Positions 37,454 through 48,267 of a stretch of DNA of 64,000 nt are shown piece by piece. The DNA is taken from positions 144,793 through 208,792 of the forward strand of contig JAYKXP010000090.1 in the NCBI GenBank assembly GCA_037176845.1, given 5' to 3'. Under the pieces are notes generated by a model that made no database searches, was not told where the DNA came from, and worked only from the letters and a program-made list of their open reading frames with translations. Numbering within the stretch: position 1 is the stretch's first letter; each line of letters opens with the position of its first letter. Position numbers and translations under genes: made by a program. The stretch is from Paramarasmius palmivorus (lineage: Eukaryota; Basidiomycota; Agaricomycetes; Agaricales; Marasmiaceae).

Positions 37454-38820
37454 TCACGTGTCTTCTTCGTCAGTCTCAGAATCCCAATCGCTATCAACAG
37501 ATTCATCCCCTTCGCTTTCAGGTGCGGGGTCGGACATCTGAGCCTCCTCATCACTTCGATCACCGTCCGGCCCATATCCCCCTTCCCCATCCCAGCCCAA
37601 CTGCACCATACCATCACTATCGTTGTCCTCCTCTTCATCCCCCGAATTATCCGACTCGTAGTCATTCTTCGCCACTTGTTCAGGATACGCCCACTCTTCG
37701 TCATTACCCAGATACCGACCAACCTCGAACCACTCGCGCACGTCAGCCGTATGATCAGGCGCCGAGGCAGCATCCATAAACGGTCGTGTTACCCATTCTC
37801 CAGGGCTTGCCTCAACTGTCCTCCATGCCAATGTTCCGCCTGTACGGCCTCCAAACAATAGTGCTTCTTCCAAAAACTCGTCGACGTAAACTGATCCATC
37901 TTCGTCTTCTTTGTCAAGAACAATCTCCCTTCCGAGGCAGACTTTCCAAGAAATAAAAGCCGGGTTGAGCATCTTTGGTCCTGCCCATTCTTGTAGCAGG
38001 TCGTCCTTGATCTGGAGCCATATACCCGTGTCTTGCGAGTAGCTGAGGTGGAACGTTTCGCACATCATACGCGTTGCTCCACGCGCCAGTAGAGACTTGT
38101 ACTCTTCTACGCGGTTTCCGTAATCGTAGGCAACAGTGTCTGGATGCAGTCGAGCATCGTTAATGTCCCGGAGAGGTGTCGTTTCCCGTTGCTCGGCCAT
38201 TCGATAGTCTTCCTTTTCGCGTTTCTGGTAAACCACGTCAAGGTAGTTTTCATCTAGAGGTTCACTGTCAGGTGTTTCTTCGCAGATCTGATATCGAAAT
38301 GACGTCAATAAGATTATTGTGAATAAAAACAGGAAAGGAAACGCTGGCAGCAGAATCAACGCACCCAGTTTTTATAGCTCCTGTTACACCCCTCACATCG
38401 TCTTTCTACGATTTCAGTACCACACACCGAGCAGCGATAGAGATGCTCATCCAGAACCCACAGAGGTTCCCCTTCGATCCCGGGTTCAAAGTCGACATAA
38501 GGTGTCATTTCCGAGTCAGAGTCGTCCTCATCCAACGGGCCTTCATCCATCATTATATCGTCATCGCCTTCCTCGTCCTCGGAGGCATCTTCCTCTTTCT
38601 TGACATGCCCTTGTAGTTTGATTTCCTCATTGGCTTTCTGTGAGGCTAGAGCTTGTCGCAGTTCCTCGACTTGTTTTTCTAGATCCTCGATTTTCTGAAA
38701 CGAGCTAATCAGTGCTATGATTTTTGAGAGTAGTACGATACACAGACGCACCTTGTCCTTGGCTTTCAGAATCTCTGAAGTGGGAAGATTGAGATGTTCA
38801 GCTCCCGTCTGGGTGGCCAT
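37454..38820 (-). CDS. Zinc-ribbon/acidic-tail protein of an uncharacterised agaricomycete family
   Basis: Not assigned to a named family here. From 38820 (MATQTGAEHLNLPTSEILKA) the exons encode a leucine-zipper-like coiled coil (KIEDLEKQVEELRQALASQ), an acidic region (KKEEDASEDEEGDDD), and a four-cysteine probable zinc ribbon (YRCSVCGTEIVERRCEGC). The conserved core follows: TTPLRDINDARLHPDTVAYD, YKSLLARGATRMMCETFHL, GIWLQIKDDLLQEWAG, FISWKVCLGREIVLDKED, GTLAWRTVEASPGEWVTRP. The long acidic C-terminal tail ends SDWDSETDEEDT at 37454. The whole core is open in one frame, unlike the neighbouring copy. The acidic tail and metal-binding motif suggest a nuclear or protein-interaction role, which is inference only. 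Confidence 0.7.
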
Positions 38821-39092
38821 GGAAGAGCGAGAGGAAAAGAGTTTGGGACCTGGGTGAAACACGACGCGTCGCGAAGCACGTGCATGGCACGAAATTGACC
38901 AGATAGCACGACACGGCGAAACGACAACAAAAAGGCACACCAGTCATTGAAGTAAGTAAAAAATACTTACACTTGACAATAATACAATCCAATTTCAATC
39001 CGAGATATCGTACACTTACCCATATCCTCATAATAAGTATCATACAATTTGAAGTCGTCTCTGCCTTTCTTTCCTAATCTTTTTGTGCCAAC

Positions 39093-40451
39093 CTAATCGT
39101 CCCCGAGTGCTTCCCAGAACTCGTCTGATTCCTCACCCTCTTTGAACCTAACAATGGGCGTTCCTACATCCTTCCCTTCTCCTCGGTAAAGATACCGCTG
39201 AGCATACTGGACCGCCAACCTCCTTTCCTGTAGTGTCGAACCATTCCCAAGCCAGACGTATAAAGCTTGCGGAGCAAGCATCCAAGATGTACGTATCTTC
39301 CGAAGCGAGATCATGAGGTAGCGTTTGCTCCTCGAATGTGAGCTCGCCGGATGCATCTGAGATACGAATTAGACGGTGTGGGGATAGGCCCTGTGATTGA
39401 CGTGGTTGGATCGTGGGTATCTCATCTGTGTCTGAGTCTTTAAATTCGGCAAGGAAGAGTCCAAAACCAGATGTCCCTTCATCTGCGGGTAGGTGCATTA
39501 GCTATAGCCTTGAAAAAAGAACTAGAGGAAAGCTTACCATAGACAACGATCTCACACTCCCCTGTGAGCTTTCCTTCATCTCTCCTCTTTTCAGCGAGCT
39601 TCCTCACAAAATCTGCGGCGCCGAACTTTTCCTTGCCAACACTTTCCTTCGTGTTCAACTGGAGAAGTTGGCTACCTTTATCCAATATATACACATCGCC
39701 CTGAACTATGCTCTCCGCTACTGGGGGTACTTCTCGGAGAACCACACCGCTGGATTTAGTACTCGAGACACGGTACAAGCGGAATAGCTCGAGTGAAGGT
39801 GGATCCTCGACGTGATGGAACCCAGAGTCTACACCACCATGGAGAGAGCGAAATGAAGAGAAGTACGAGAGAAAGCGGGTAGATTCATGGTTTTGAATTT
39901 CACGGTATTGAGTCGGAAGACCATGGAGGTCTGTGTGGGTCTGGGTATCAGTGAAGGCAAAAGGAAGTACGAAAACTTGAACGACTTACGATCATCCAAC
40001 TCGACAGTCTTATACGCAGCTGTACCAGCTTCATCCTGCGTCGTGTTTTCACCTAGCCAGAAATGTAGATCATACGAGAGCTTTTCCGACTCGGGGTCTT
40101 TCTTGTACGTCTGTCGATAACCGACGTCAGCGTTCAACAGTTGGTGGAATAAATGTCACTCACATTAAGCACGATATACGAATCCCCGTCAAAGAACTCT
40201 CCCTTCCTTTCTTCTGGCCAAGGGATAACATGGAAATCTTCGATACGCCAAATTTGGAGTCCAGGGACGAGACCGGCAGAAGACCAAGCTGGTTCAGTGT
40301 CTCCTGCATGTTGGCGAACGTTCTTCTCAAGCTATCATCAAGGTATGTCAGTGAGCATCTAGAGCAGTTTGGGAGTACTGACGTCCGAACCTAACAATGC
40401 AATATTAGAATCCTTGATATCGTATCGATTGGGCTTTGTTAAATAGGCCAT
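39093..40451 (-). CDS. Severin/gelsolin-family actin-severing protein, with an apparent extra base
   Basis: Calcium-regulated actin filament severing and capping protein; cytoplasmic. From 40451 (MAYLTKPNRYDIKDSNIALL) the first gelsolin repeat reads LQIWRIEDFHVIPWPE, GEFFDGDSYIVLN, DLHFWLGENTTQDEAGTAAY, KTVELDD. The second has RLYRVSSTKSS, IVQGDVYILDKGSQLLQLN and EKFGAADFVRKLAE. The third has DASGELTFEEQ, EDTYILDA, PQALYVWLGNGST, AVQYAQRYLY and ends FWEALGDD at 39093. Three repeats fit a severin-like protein of roughly 380 residues. Between YILDA and PQALYVWLG the frame slips by one base: removing one of the two bases at 39276-39277 restores a continuous reading (YILDAAPQALYVWLG). Either the gene is mutated in the third repeat or the sequence has an extra base. 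Confidence 0.8.
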
Positions 40452-40783
40452 TGCAGGCTGAGGATGTGGTTACTGTTGAAGAGAGATTTGGCGCTCGTCA
40501 GGCTTCCCTTTCACCTCAACTACCACCATGCTCCTTATCCTCACCAGCGATCATCATCTTATTCTCGGATTTCTCATGAGATCATGTCTTTTTTGAGACC
40601 TCAAGGGTTTCAAACTTTATAATTTCCAGTGGCAAGGAATACAAGACAATGAACAAAGGATTTTTGATATAAAAGGCGGACAACTTACAAGGGATACTGG
40701 AACAGTCACACCCTTCAAAACGTCCACAGTATAGGTACGTACAAACTGGACGTTCCACTAACACGACATCCTTAACCTCAGAA

Positions 40784-42529
40784 ATGGTAGACATGCCAAC
40801 TGAATCATCATCCAGCGCCGAATTCACCTCTATGAATCACCCAGCTATCCCTTTCCAAACCTCCCGATCACGCCCAGAGCCCAGCGGCATTGAACGTATC
40901 CAAACACTTGCACTCATAGTCGACGAAGAGTGCGAGCTGGAGCTTTGTACCCGGGAGTTGGAACGTCTACACAACCTCACCGACAAACTCGCGTCCAAGC
41001 AGGCGATGCTCAGACGGCACATACAGGAACGAAAGAGCCAGAATTCGGCTGTTTATCGCATTCCTTCGGAGCTCTGGAGCGAAGTTTTCACCCTAGCATG
41101 CCAGTCCGAACAATCCGCTCTCGATGTCTTCTCCGCAGAGATGCGAGCCTTACCTTTTGCTCTCTCGCACGTCTCTGCCTATTGGAGAGGCATCATTCTC
41201 GGGCTTCCAAAGCTCTGGTCGAGTGTGATAGTGGACTTGTGTCGCATCAGCAAGGGTAGAGAGAGGATCGTCGAACTCTATCTCCAGAATTCAGGTTCTC
41301 AGCCACTGGATCTTGGTATCCACCAAGCTCGCGCCTTCAATTCTGGGATAGGGACGCTTAAGGAGCATCTCGGTCAGCACGGATACTCCTCGCTCAAAAC
41401 GTTGATGTCAGAGTTTTCACGCTGTAAAACTCTCACCATCGATTTTGAAGGCGAAGCCCTCGCGTCAATCCCTCGACCTTGGAGACGAGGATTGTCCTTC
41501 CCTATACTCGAGTCCTTTTCGTATGTCTGTATGGACCTGGATAACGAAGTCGACGAAGGAAATTCCTGGTTATGGCACCAGATCCACAACGCGCCTCTCC
41601 TCCGAGAATTAACGGTTCCCAACGACTCCTCTTTCCTCTCAGGCACACACCCAGCAAACATCACCACACTCTCCATCGCCGATACCTCGGTGGACAGTCT
41701 TCTTCACATTTTGTCCATCTGCCCCCACATCGCTGAACTCTCCTGGTTCGGTTTTCTTAACATTATACCACCCATCGGAGTAGTGCCTCGCACACAGCAG
41801 ATACGGATACCAAATCTACGCAAAATATCGTTATCACACCTCCCCGCGCAGGAGTTGGACTCGTTCATTGCTTCAGTCACTCTTCCCGGTTTAGTAGCCG
41901 TCTCCATAGGTCCCCTAGACCACCAAAATGGATACTGGGCCGGCGAAGCGACGTTCTCCGCAATGCTGGAGCGATCTCGGCCGGTCAAGGTGAAGGAGCT
42001 CAAGTTGGACTTTCGGGATTCGTATCTTTCATTGGACGGTCTATGCGGGATTTTGAGCAGGTGCAAGGGCTTACAATCGTTGGAGGTGGTGGTTAAAGGG
42101 GATTTTTCAGGTTTTGTTAGGGAGTTCGTTTATCAGTTCGCCACCGATACGACTCCGACACTCGTACCGGATCTAACACACCTTCGTCTGCATGAGGTGC
42201 TCCCGAGAACCCGACGACTCCAAATTCTTTCACCCGAGACGCAGGAGCGGATTTTACACTTGGCAGAATCACGCTCGTGCTCAAGTGACAAACATGGACT
42301 GCGTCAGCTCCATATATCGTTCTCAGCCGGATGCTATCCATCGCACAACGCCAAGCACCGAGAGCTGGATCTTGAGCCAGATATCGCTGCTAGGAATCGG
42401 GTGCTACGGAGTCGAGGCGTGAAGTTTTTGTTGGAGTGGATTGATCCTGAACCCAAACCCGGGGCTGGTTCTGAGGAGGTCGACGAACAAGAGAACACTT
42501 CAGATTCAGATTCAAATGCTGGTGAATAG
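40784..42529 (+). CDS. Single-exon F-box-like protein, 581 aa
   Basis: Typical agaricomycete F-box protein without introns. After a short N-terminus comes a coiled coil with the characteristic run ECELELCTRELERLHNLTDK and MLRRHIQERKSQNSAVYRI. The F-box-like motif follows: IPSELWSEVFTLACQ, ALPFALSHVSAYWRGIILGL and PKLWSSVIVD. The C-terminal 400 residues show leucine-rich, repeat-like periodicity (LSLDGLCGILSRCKGLQSLE, ISLSHLPAQELDSFI) and an acidic end. It probably acts as an SCF adaptor, with no target deducible. The start at 40784 is supported by the open frame; an alternative Met follows four codons later. Confidence 0.8.
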   Translation: MVDMPTESSSSAEFTSMNHPAIPFQTSRSRPEPSGIERIQTLALIVDEECELELCTRELERLHNLTDKLASKQAMLRRHIQERKSQNSAVYRIPSELWSEVFTLACQSEQSALDVFSAEMRALPFALSHVSAYWRGIILGLPKLWSSVIVDLCRISKGRERIVELYLQNSGSQPLDLGIHQARAFNSGIGTLKEHLGQHGYSSLKTLMSEFSRCKTLTIDFEGEALASIPRPWRRGLSFPILESFSYVCMDLDNEVDEGNSWLWHQIHNAPLLRELTVPNDSSFLSGTHPANITTLSIADTSVDSLLHILSICPHIAELSWFGFLNIIPPIGVVPRTQQIRIPNLRKISLSHLPAQELDSFIASVTLPGLVAVSIGPLDHQNGYWAGEATFSAMLERSRPVKVKELKLDFRDSYLSLDGLCGILSRCKGLQSLEVVVKGDFSGFVREFVYQFATDTTPTLVPDLTHLRLHEVLPRTRRLQILSPETQERILHLAESRSCSSDKHGLRQLHISFSAGCYPSHNAKHRELDLEPDIAARNRVLRSRGVKFLLEWIDPEPKPGAGSEEVDEQENTSDSDSNAGE

Positions 42530-43687
42530 GGTCACGGAGTCGAAGCGGTTCGTTGATGTGAACTGGGATTGGGATTGGCGCGTCGCTTTTATTTGAAGAA
42601 TTAACTTGTAAATCCATGGAGGTGCGATCGTCTAAACAACGGCGTTGCAATTGTACTCGTATTTCTGACTCAACGACGAAGGTGTGATAGGATGGCAACC
42701 CCGGAACCAAGCAATAATGAACGTTCTCAAGCTTTCGCATTCCGAGGCGACGAAGAGCGCCCCAATTGGAATGCTGCACTCTGGAACTAAAACCTCTACT
42801 GTACAGACAGGCAGTTCCCCGACAACGTATTAGCGAACAAAAGAGCACGTCTACTTTTTACGAGCATCACTGCTGGTTCGTTTGATCTTCTATGCCCAGG
42901 TGGTATGCTGTAACTAGCAAGAAAATTACAGGGTCAAGAGGTGACAACTTACAAGAAAACAGGAAACAAAATACACTATTCGCCACAATGGTCAGCAGGC
43001 TTGGCCCCGAGGTCTTCGCACAGAAAATGACCGTGGTTTCTATCAAAATAATCCACCGCATGCAGGAAAATGGACGTTCTATTCGCGTCTTACGACCTAT
43101 CATCCGGGTGCTCAACAAAAGGAAGGAAAACGTACAAAACGCCACTAAATTAACATCCAGCACTACTGGCAGCATTATTCCCGATCCCCACTCGGGGTGC
43201 TCCATGATCCGTGGGCTGAGGCCTCCTGAGTATGTCGAAGGTGGCTCGGCAAACATGTGGAAGTACCATTGAAGTTGGGGTGATGCCCCCAGACTGGCTC
43301 GAGTTGAAGCAAAGCATTCATTCAGGCCTCCAGCTCGGCCCTTTCGACACCCAAGGCGCCGCGCGCATCCTCGATTGGCAGGCTGGAACTTGGACCCCTA
43401 GATGCCATTCGTCAGAAGAACGCACAAGTCATCGATATCCGAATACCACACGCATCTTATCTCCCGGTTATTTCTTACCCCGATAACACTTCTTTCTTCG
43501 GCTCGCTTCGAGTTCACCATGACCAGCCTTGCCACTCATGCCATCCACACAATGAAATAGGAGTCGTGCCACTCTATTTGGATATGCTACTCTGGAAAGT
43601 GGAGAAAACTTGGCAGGGGATTGCGTATATAAAGCGGATTCACCTGCAGCCCCATTCTACAGCCTTTCAAGCAGTCTTACTACTCCA
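42530..43687. other. Gene-poor spacer upstream of the protease inhibitor
   Basis: About 1.16 kb. Overlapping frames at 42390-43486 have no family motif and no splice-consistent extension, so no gene is called. The last 70 bp hold the inhibitor promoter. Confidence 0.35.
43626..43633 (+). promoter_or_regulatory. Candidate TATA box of the I66 inhibitor
   Basis: TATATAAA about 60 bp upstream of the ATG at 43688, a position usual for fungal TATA-containing, strongly expressed genes. Confidence 0.55.
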
Positions 43688-44302
43688 ATGTCTCTCGAAT
43701 CTGGTCGCTACCTCATCAAGAACCAAAACAAATACATCGGTCGTCACTTGCACGAATCTATGTCTATGCTTCCCAAGCACATTGTCACCCTTCCCGAGGA
43801 TGTCCAGGCCCCCAAAGTAGTAAGTCGTAACCACACTGCCCCGACGTCGATGTTGCTAATCGTCTTCATCGTATATAGTGGCAAGTCGAACCGACGGGCG
43901 ACAACACATACATTCTCAGGTGTAAAGACGGCATAGCTAGAGAACACAGCGACGAAATCTATGCTGTAGTGCTTCATGAACCACACCCGCAGGAATGGTA
44001 TCTTGAGCATGTTCCGCATCATGGCGAGAATGTTTATGTGTATGTCAAGCCAAACGGTTTTGTACAGGACGCGGGCTAACTTGTATATATAGCATCCTGA
44101 GGAAAGATCGTCAACAAGGTTGGATTGTTACATCTGATGAGGATTACCAGCATGTAAGGAATCTGATTTGAGTGTATGATCGTTGTTGACCTGCTGCGTT
44201 TTGTAGGTTAAATGCAGGCCCTTGCTTGTGGGGCCATCCCTACCGCCTTTTTATCCTCCTAATGAACGCTTCGAGTTCATTCGTGCCTCAGAGAGCGATT
44301 GA
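43688..44302 (+). CDS. Serine protease inhibitor of family I66 (cospin-like beta-trefoil)
   Basis: Small cytoplasmic inhibitor found in mushroom fruiting bodies, where it is thought to inhibit trypsin-like proteases of fungus-feeding animals. Four exons: 43688-43819, 43879-44039, 44093-44150 and about 44207-44302, all joined in frame. The family pattern is clear: MSLESGRYLIKNQNKYIGRH, VTLPEDVQAPKV, WQVEPTGDNTYILR, EIYAVVLHEPHPQEWYLEHV, GWIVTSDEDYQH and the hallmark end VKCRPLLVGPSLPPFYPPNE followed by RFEF. The predicted length is about 148 aa, normal for I66. No signal peptide is present, as usual. Copies of its 3' end lie downstream, indicating local duplication. Confidence 0.85.
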
Positions 44303-44484
44303 AGGAATGTAGTCGGGGGCGTTCCGATGTAGGGGTATATAGTCGAGAAATTCGAATGAAGCATGCCTGTCACCAGGACCCGTGCGGTTAACGAGATGCA
44401 TGAATTGTAAAGGACCTTCTGGCATTTCGTGCACCTGGTACAGGTAAAGACAAATTGAATGCTTTCATCGGGGTCAAGAAGCAT

Positions 44485-44645
44485 GTAAGGAATCCGATTT
44501 GATTTTCTAGTACGAGAATTGTTGACCTGGGTTTTGACTCGGTTGAAGGTTGGATGTAGGCCCTTGATTGTGGGGGCATCTGAACCGCCTTTTTATCCTC
44601 CTAACGAACGTTTCGAGTTCATTCGTGATTGAAGGAATGATACCG
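44485..44645 (+). repeat. Degenerate duplicate of the last I66 exon
   Basis: The stretch reading ggttggatgtaggcccttg, then cgcctttttatcctcctaac and cgtttcgagttcattcgtg, is a diverged copy of the last inhibitor exon (PLLVGPSLPPFYPPNERFEF). It lies about 300 bp downstream of the original, without the preceding exons in frame. Confidence 0.65.
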
Positions 44646-45309
44646 AGGGCGTACGAGTTGCCCGGATGCGAAAAAACCAGATGTGAAGCAGGATGTAACC
44701 TTGGGTACCTATTGAAGTTGTTCGTCTCTCGGAGAGACTCATCTCAGTGGACATCGGAGAGTTGTACCTTGCAGAACTTACTGCCTTTGAATGGAGAAAG
44801 GACAGTACTGTTCAGGGATACAGAGAGCATATGAGATTGTGTGTCCGACATGCGCTCGAAGACAATATTTTTGAGGCTATTATCCATGAATTCGTGTAAA
44901 AGAATTGATTGTGAGCATATCTGCGCTCGAGATTCAAGTGCTCGTTAATGGTTTGTGAGACAAGGATTAATATCCTGAGGTTAAACTTAGAGCCCAGGGA
45001 GTCACCGGCGCTTCCGAGACAGAGAACGACAACCGCTTGATCATGAACCGCCGCGACGAGCATCTTTTCTTTTTCTTTTCCTCTCACTCCTCATATCACA
45101 TAAAAATCCAAATGGGTATCACTACGCCCATTCAATTTCCTTCGACTCAACTTGAAAAACACCTTTCTCTACAGCTCCCAGTCGAAGACCTTCCATGGTC
45201 CGAGTCAAATAACAGGCTCGGATAACTTACCGTCGCCGGGGTGAGTCGTGTTTTCGTGGTAGCGTGAGCTAGGAATTTCTGTGCCGTTTCATACTGCAGC
45301 GAGCGATGT

Positions 45310-45620
45310 TTGTCGTGAGGAATCCGTTTGACTTGTTGACCTGGGAAGGTTGGATGCAGGCTCTTGCTTGTGGGGCCATCTGAACCGTCCGAATGAACGT
45401 TTCGAGTTCATTTGTGCCGGGAGCGATTGAAGGAACGATACCAAAGGACGTTTTGTAGGGGAATAGCTGGTATATAATCAAGTATGCCCGGCACCAGGGC
45501 TCGTGCGGTTAACGAGATGCATGACTCGGAATTGTACTACCGGCATTCGTGTTCCTAGGCCTAGTGCTAACTGCAAACGAATACGCGAATTGAGTGCTTT
45601 CAACGCGATCAAGAGCCAGT
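45310..45620 (+). repeat. Second degenerate duplicate of the I66 3' end and flank
   Basis: ggttggatgcaggctcttgc and gaacgtttcgagttcatttg repeat the same last exon with a further internal deletion. It is followed by a copy of the downstream flank (cgtgcggttaacgagatgca occurs at about 44381 and 45501). The duplicated unit therefore included about 200 bp of 3' DNA. Confidence 0.6.
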
Positions 45621-45828
45621 CGCCTCTATATGCGTGAAGCTTTGCCTCTATCTCAAAGTCAGCATCCAACCTGACCGATTCGTACGAATTGTAATCGACT
45701 TCGATGAGCGGACGCTGCTAACAATACTATGTACATCAAACTATAAATACTCAGTCCATGAAATCATAACATCGTCAATCATAACGTCCTCATATTTTGT
45801 CCATATCCTTCCTTCCTGGCTTTACACT

Positions 45829-47814
45829 TCACTCCTTCTTTCCTCCAAGCACCTCAACACCTTCATCCCATCCCCAAAACACCTTCTCCTCCTCCCCAAG
45901 TCCCTTTTCATCCGTCTCCTTCCCAACACCAACACCAACACCTGCCAAACCGTCCTCCGACCCCGACCTCGACCCCAACGCACCACCACCCCTCAAAACA
46001 CCCACCCTAACCGCTCTCCCCACTCTCCCCATCTCCTCTCTCTCTTTACTCATCCCCCAAACCACCTTCTCCATAACACCCCTCACACCCCGTCTAACCA
46101 CCAAATACCCATGCGACGCCACCAACGCCACTAACAACGACTGGTTCAAGCCTCTCCACCGTATCCCCTTTCGAATAATAAAACATCCAAACGAGCGCTG
46201 CGTTGACTACTCCCCGAGCCAGGCTATGCCTTCCAGTAACTCCGTCCATATCTCGCCTTTAGTGGTAGATGTGGATTTGGGTAGAGCCCGACGAGCGTGT
46301 ACGCATATTTTGAGGGCGTCACCCCGTCCTTCGAGTAAGTCGTTAGCCCACCCCATAACAGGTGCGAGTGGCCAGATAGTGCTCCAGATAGCGATATACC
46401 CGAATTGGGTGAGCATTTCGAGTTGGTCGGATGCGGGGGTGTATGGTGGGAGTGTTAGTTGGGTTAGGGTTGTTTTTACCAACGATGAGGTTTGAGGCGA
46501 CGGTGATGGTGAAGGTGTTTTCTTCGCACGAAAAGCCTCCACACGACGCAAAACAAACGGTAACCCAACTTCCTGAAACGCATTAACGATCTGGTTCGTC
46601 ACCGTATACGCAAACATCTGATTCCTCAGCCTCCCTTCGTCCAGCTTCATCTCCGAGCTGGCTTGGAACGCATCTAACCCAAAGCCTCCAATCCATATTT
46701 GGACAAACCCAACGACGTCACTACCAAAAGGCACGTAAACGAACGCGCTTAGCGCTAGCCCGCCATACGCCACGAGAGCAGTGAACACGAATTGTTTTCG
46801 TAGGACACTTCGTTCGTAGGCGTCGCTGCCTTTAATGTGGCCTTCCCAGAGTGTAAGCCTCTCTACGGCTAAACCGAATAACGCGACGAGTCGGGGAACG
46901 AGTAGGACGAAGAGGAGTGTGGGGAGTAAGGAGAAGAGTTGGGGGAGAGGACCGGTGTAGAGGTGGGAGACGAAGGCTTCGAGGATGAATAGAGCTGTGA
47001 GGAGTGTGATGAGGAGTGTAGAGCAGAGTGCGAGGATGGGGATTGTGGAAAGGGATTTTAGGTAGTGTGTGTACCATGGTGTAGTTGTTTTTTTGGTGTT
47101 GGTGGTGTTGGTGGAGATGTAAGAACCAAAACGTGTGAGGATAAGACGTTCTTTGATACGCCAGTACTCTGTGAAGACGATACACCACAACACGAGGAGT
47201 GTGGAGTAGATTGGGTTGTAACCGTATCCGTTCCCGTATTTTGAGCCGTAGATGTAGAATAACAATCCGATTCCAGCTGGAAAGGCTAGGAAATAGGTGT
47301 AGGTGTGTAGAAAAGCGAAATAAAGAGCGACTTGTTCGCCGAATTGTTGTCGGAGGCGTTCTAGGCTGATTTTCCGGCCTTTTCCTGTCGTATACGCGTG
47401 TATCCATTCATCGTTGAATGGTTTATCGTGTAAGCAGAATATACCGTCCTTTTCGATGTACGGCGACCATTCTTTGGCTTCTGGGGAGATTCCTAGGCTG
47501 GAAATGTATTGGTGAACGAGTCGAACACGATCTGCTGGGCTAATCGGTTCTGAGGGAGAGAAGGTTGAAGATGGTGGGACGGGGAAGCCTGAGAGAAAGG
47601 CTTCGTCACGTTCTGCTTTGAGAAGACGGTGGAGAAGATGGGAAGGTGAACGGATAAAAATAAGGATGTGAGAGGAAGAGTCGCCTTGTCGGCCGACTGC
47701 TTGGAGACCGGAGGAATGAAGGAGGTGAAGAAGTTGGGTGTAAGCGGTACTGGAAGATGAACGAAAAGAAATTACAAGGTCTATTGAAGAAGGTGAAGGG
47801 TCTGAGGAGGACAT
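45829..47814 (-). CDS. TMEM16/anoctamin-family membrane protein (ion channel or lipid scramblase), with two compensating frame slips
   Basis: Ten-helix membrane protein; fungal members act as calcium-dependent lipid scramblases or ER-plasma membrane tethers. From 47814 (MSSSDPSPSSIDLVISFRSS) a cytosolic ferredoxin-like domain is followed by LERLRQQFGEQVALYFAFLH, TYFLAFPAGIGLLFYIYGSK, FTEYWRIKERLILTRFGSY, ALSAFVYVPFGSDVVGFV, LRNQMFAYTVTNQIVNAFQE, VGLPFVLRRVEAFRAKK, LEMLTQFGYIAIWSTIWPLA and EGRGDALKICVHARR. The last part is conserved across two frame changes: a missing base in the CCCC run at 46212-46215 (between AWLG and GVVNAALVWMFYYSKGD), and an extra base near 46148-46149 (between VERL and NQSLLVALVASHGYLVVRR). 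They compensate, so the original frame resumes after about 65 bp that contain a stop. The end at 45829 follows a Gly-rich tail. Confidence 0.8.
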
Positions 47815-48172
47815 GGTAGTAGTTGTGGGGTAACCCAGGTGTTGAACCAAAGCATTGACGATGTCATAGCACGATAAGATTAGATAAATGGCTTTGATCT
47901 TAACGGTCATGTTCGTTACAAAGCCGCACACAAGCCGCACAGGTACCTTCTTTTTCTTTGTTCATCTATCTATTCTTCAGGATACATCAATGAATAGTCC
48001 ATTGTAGGTCTCAAAGTTCAAACCTGAGTGAGCTTCGTGATGTGTTCACTGGAATCGCCATTCCACTCAACTTTTCGCATTGTTTAAGGCCTGAACCGGA
48101 AAGCATCCACACTATCGCCCTCTGGAAATCACCGACCATGCCATTCATCCATCACATCGTACACCCACCAGC

Positions 48173-48178
48173 TATAAA
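48173..48178 (+). promoter_or_regulatory. TATA box of duplicated-family copy 1
   Basis: TATAAA in the palindromic context AGCTATAAAGCT, 95 bp upstream of the ATG at 48268. The paralogous promoter at 53246-53251 reads TACAAA at the same place. Confidence 0.5.
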
Positions 48179-48267
48179 GCTGTGGAATGTTTCGTGTATC
48201 TCACGACCTCTCCTGCTGTTCAACTGCCACCACCAAAATCCTCAGTCCTAGTCGTCCCTCGCAGATA

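Noticed and set aside
45634..46495. Long plus-strand frames of 166 and 232 codons
   Set aside because: They are antisense to the conserved TMEM16 exons, and the Pro/Ser/Thr-rich content mirrors that gene's codon bias.
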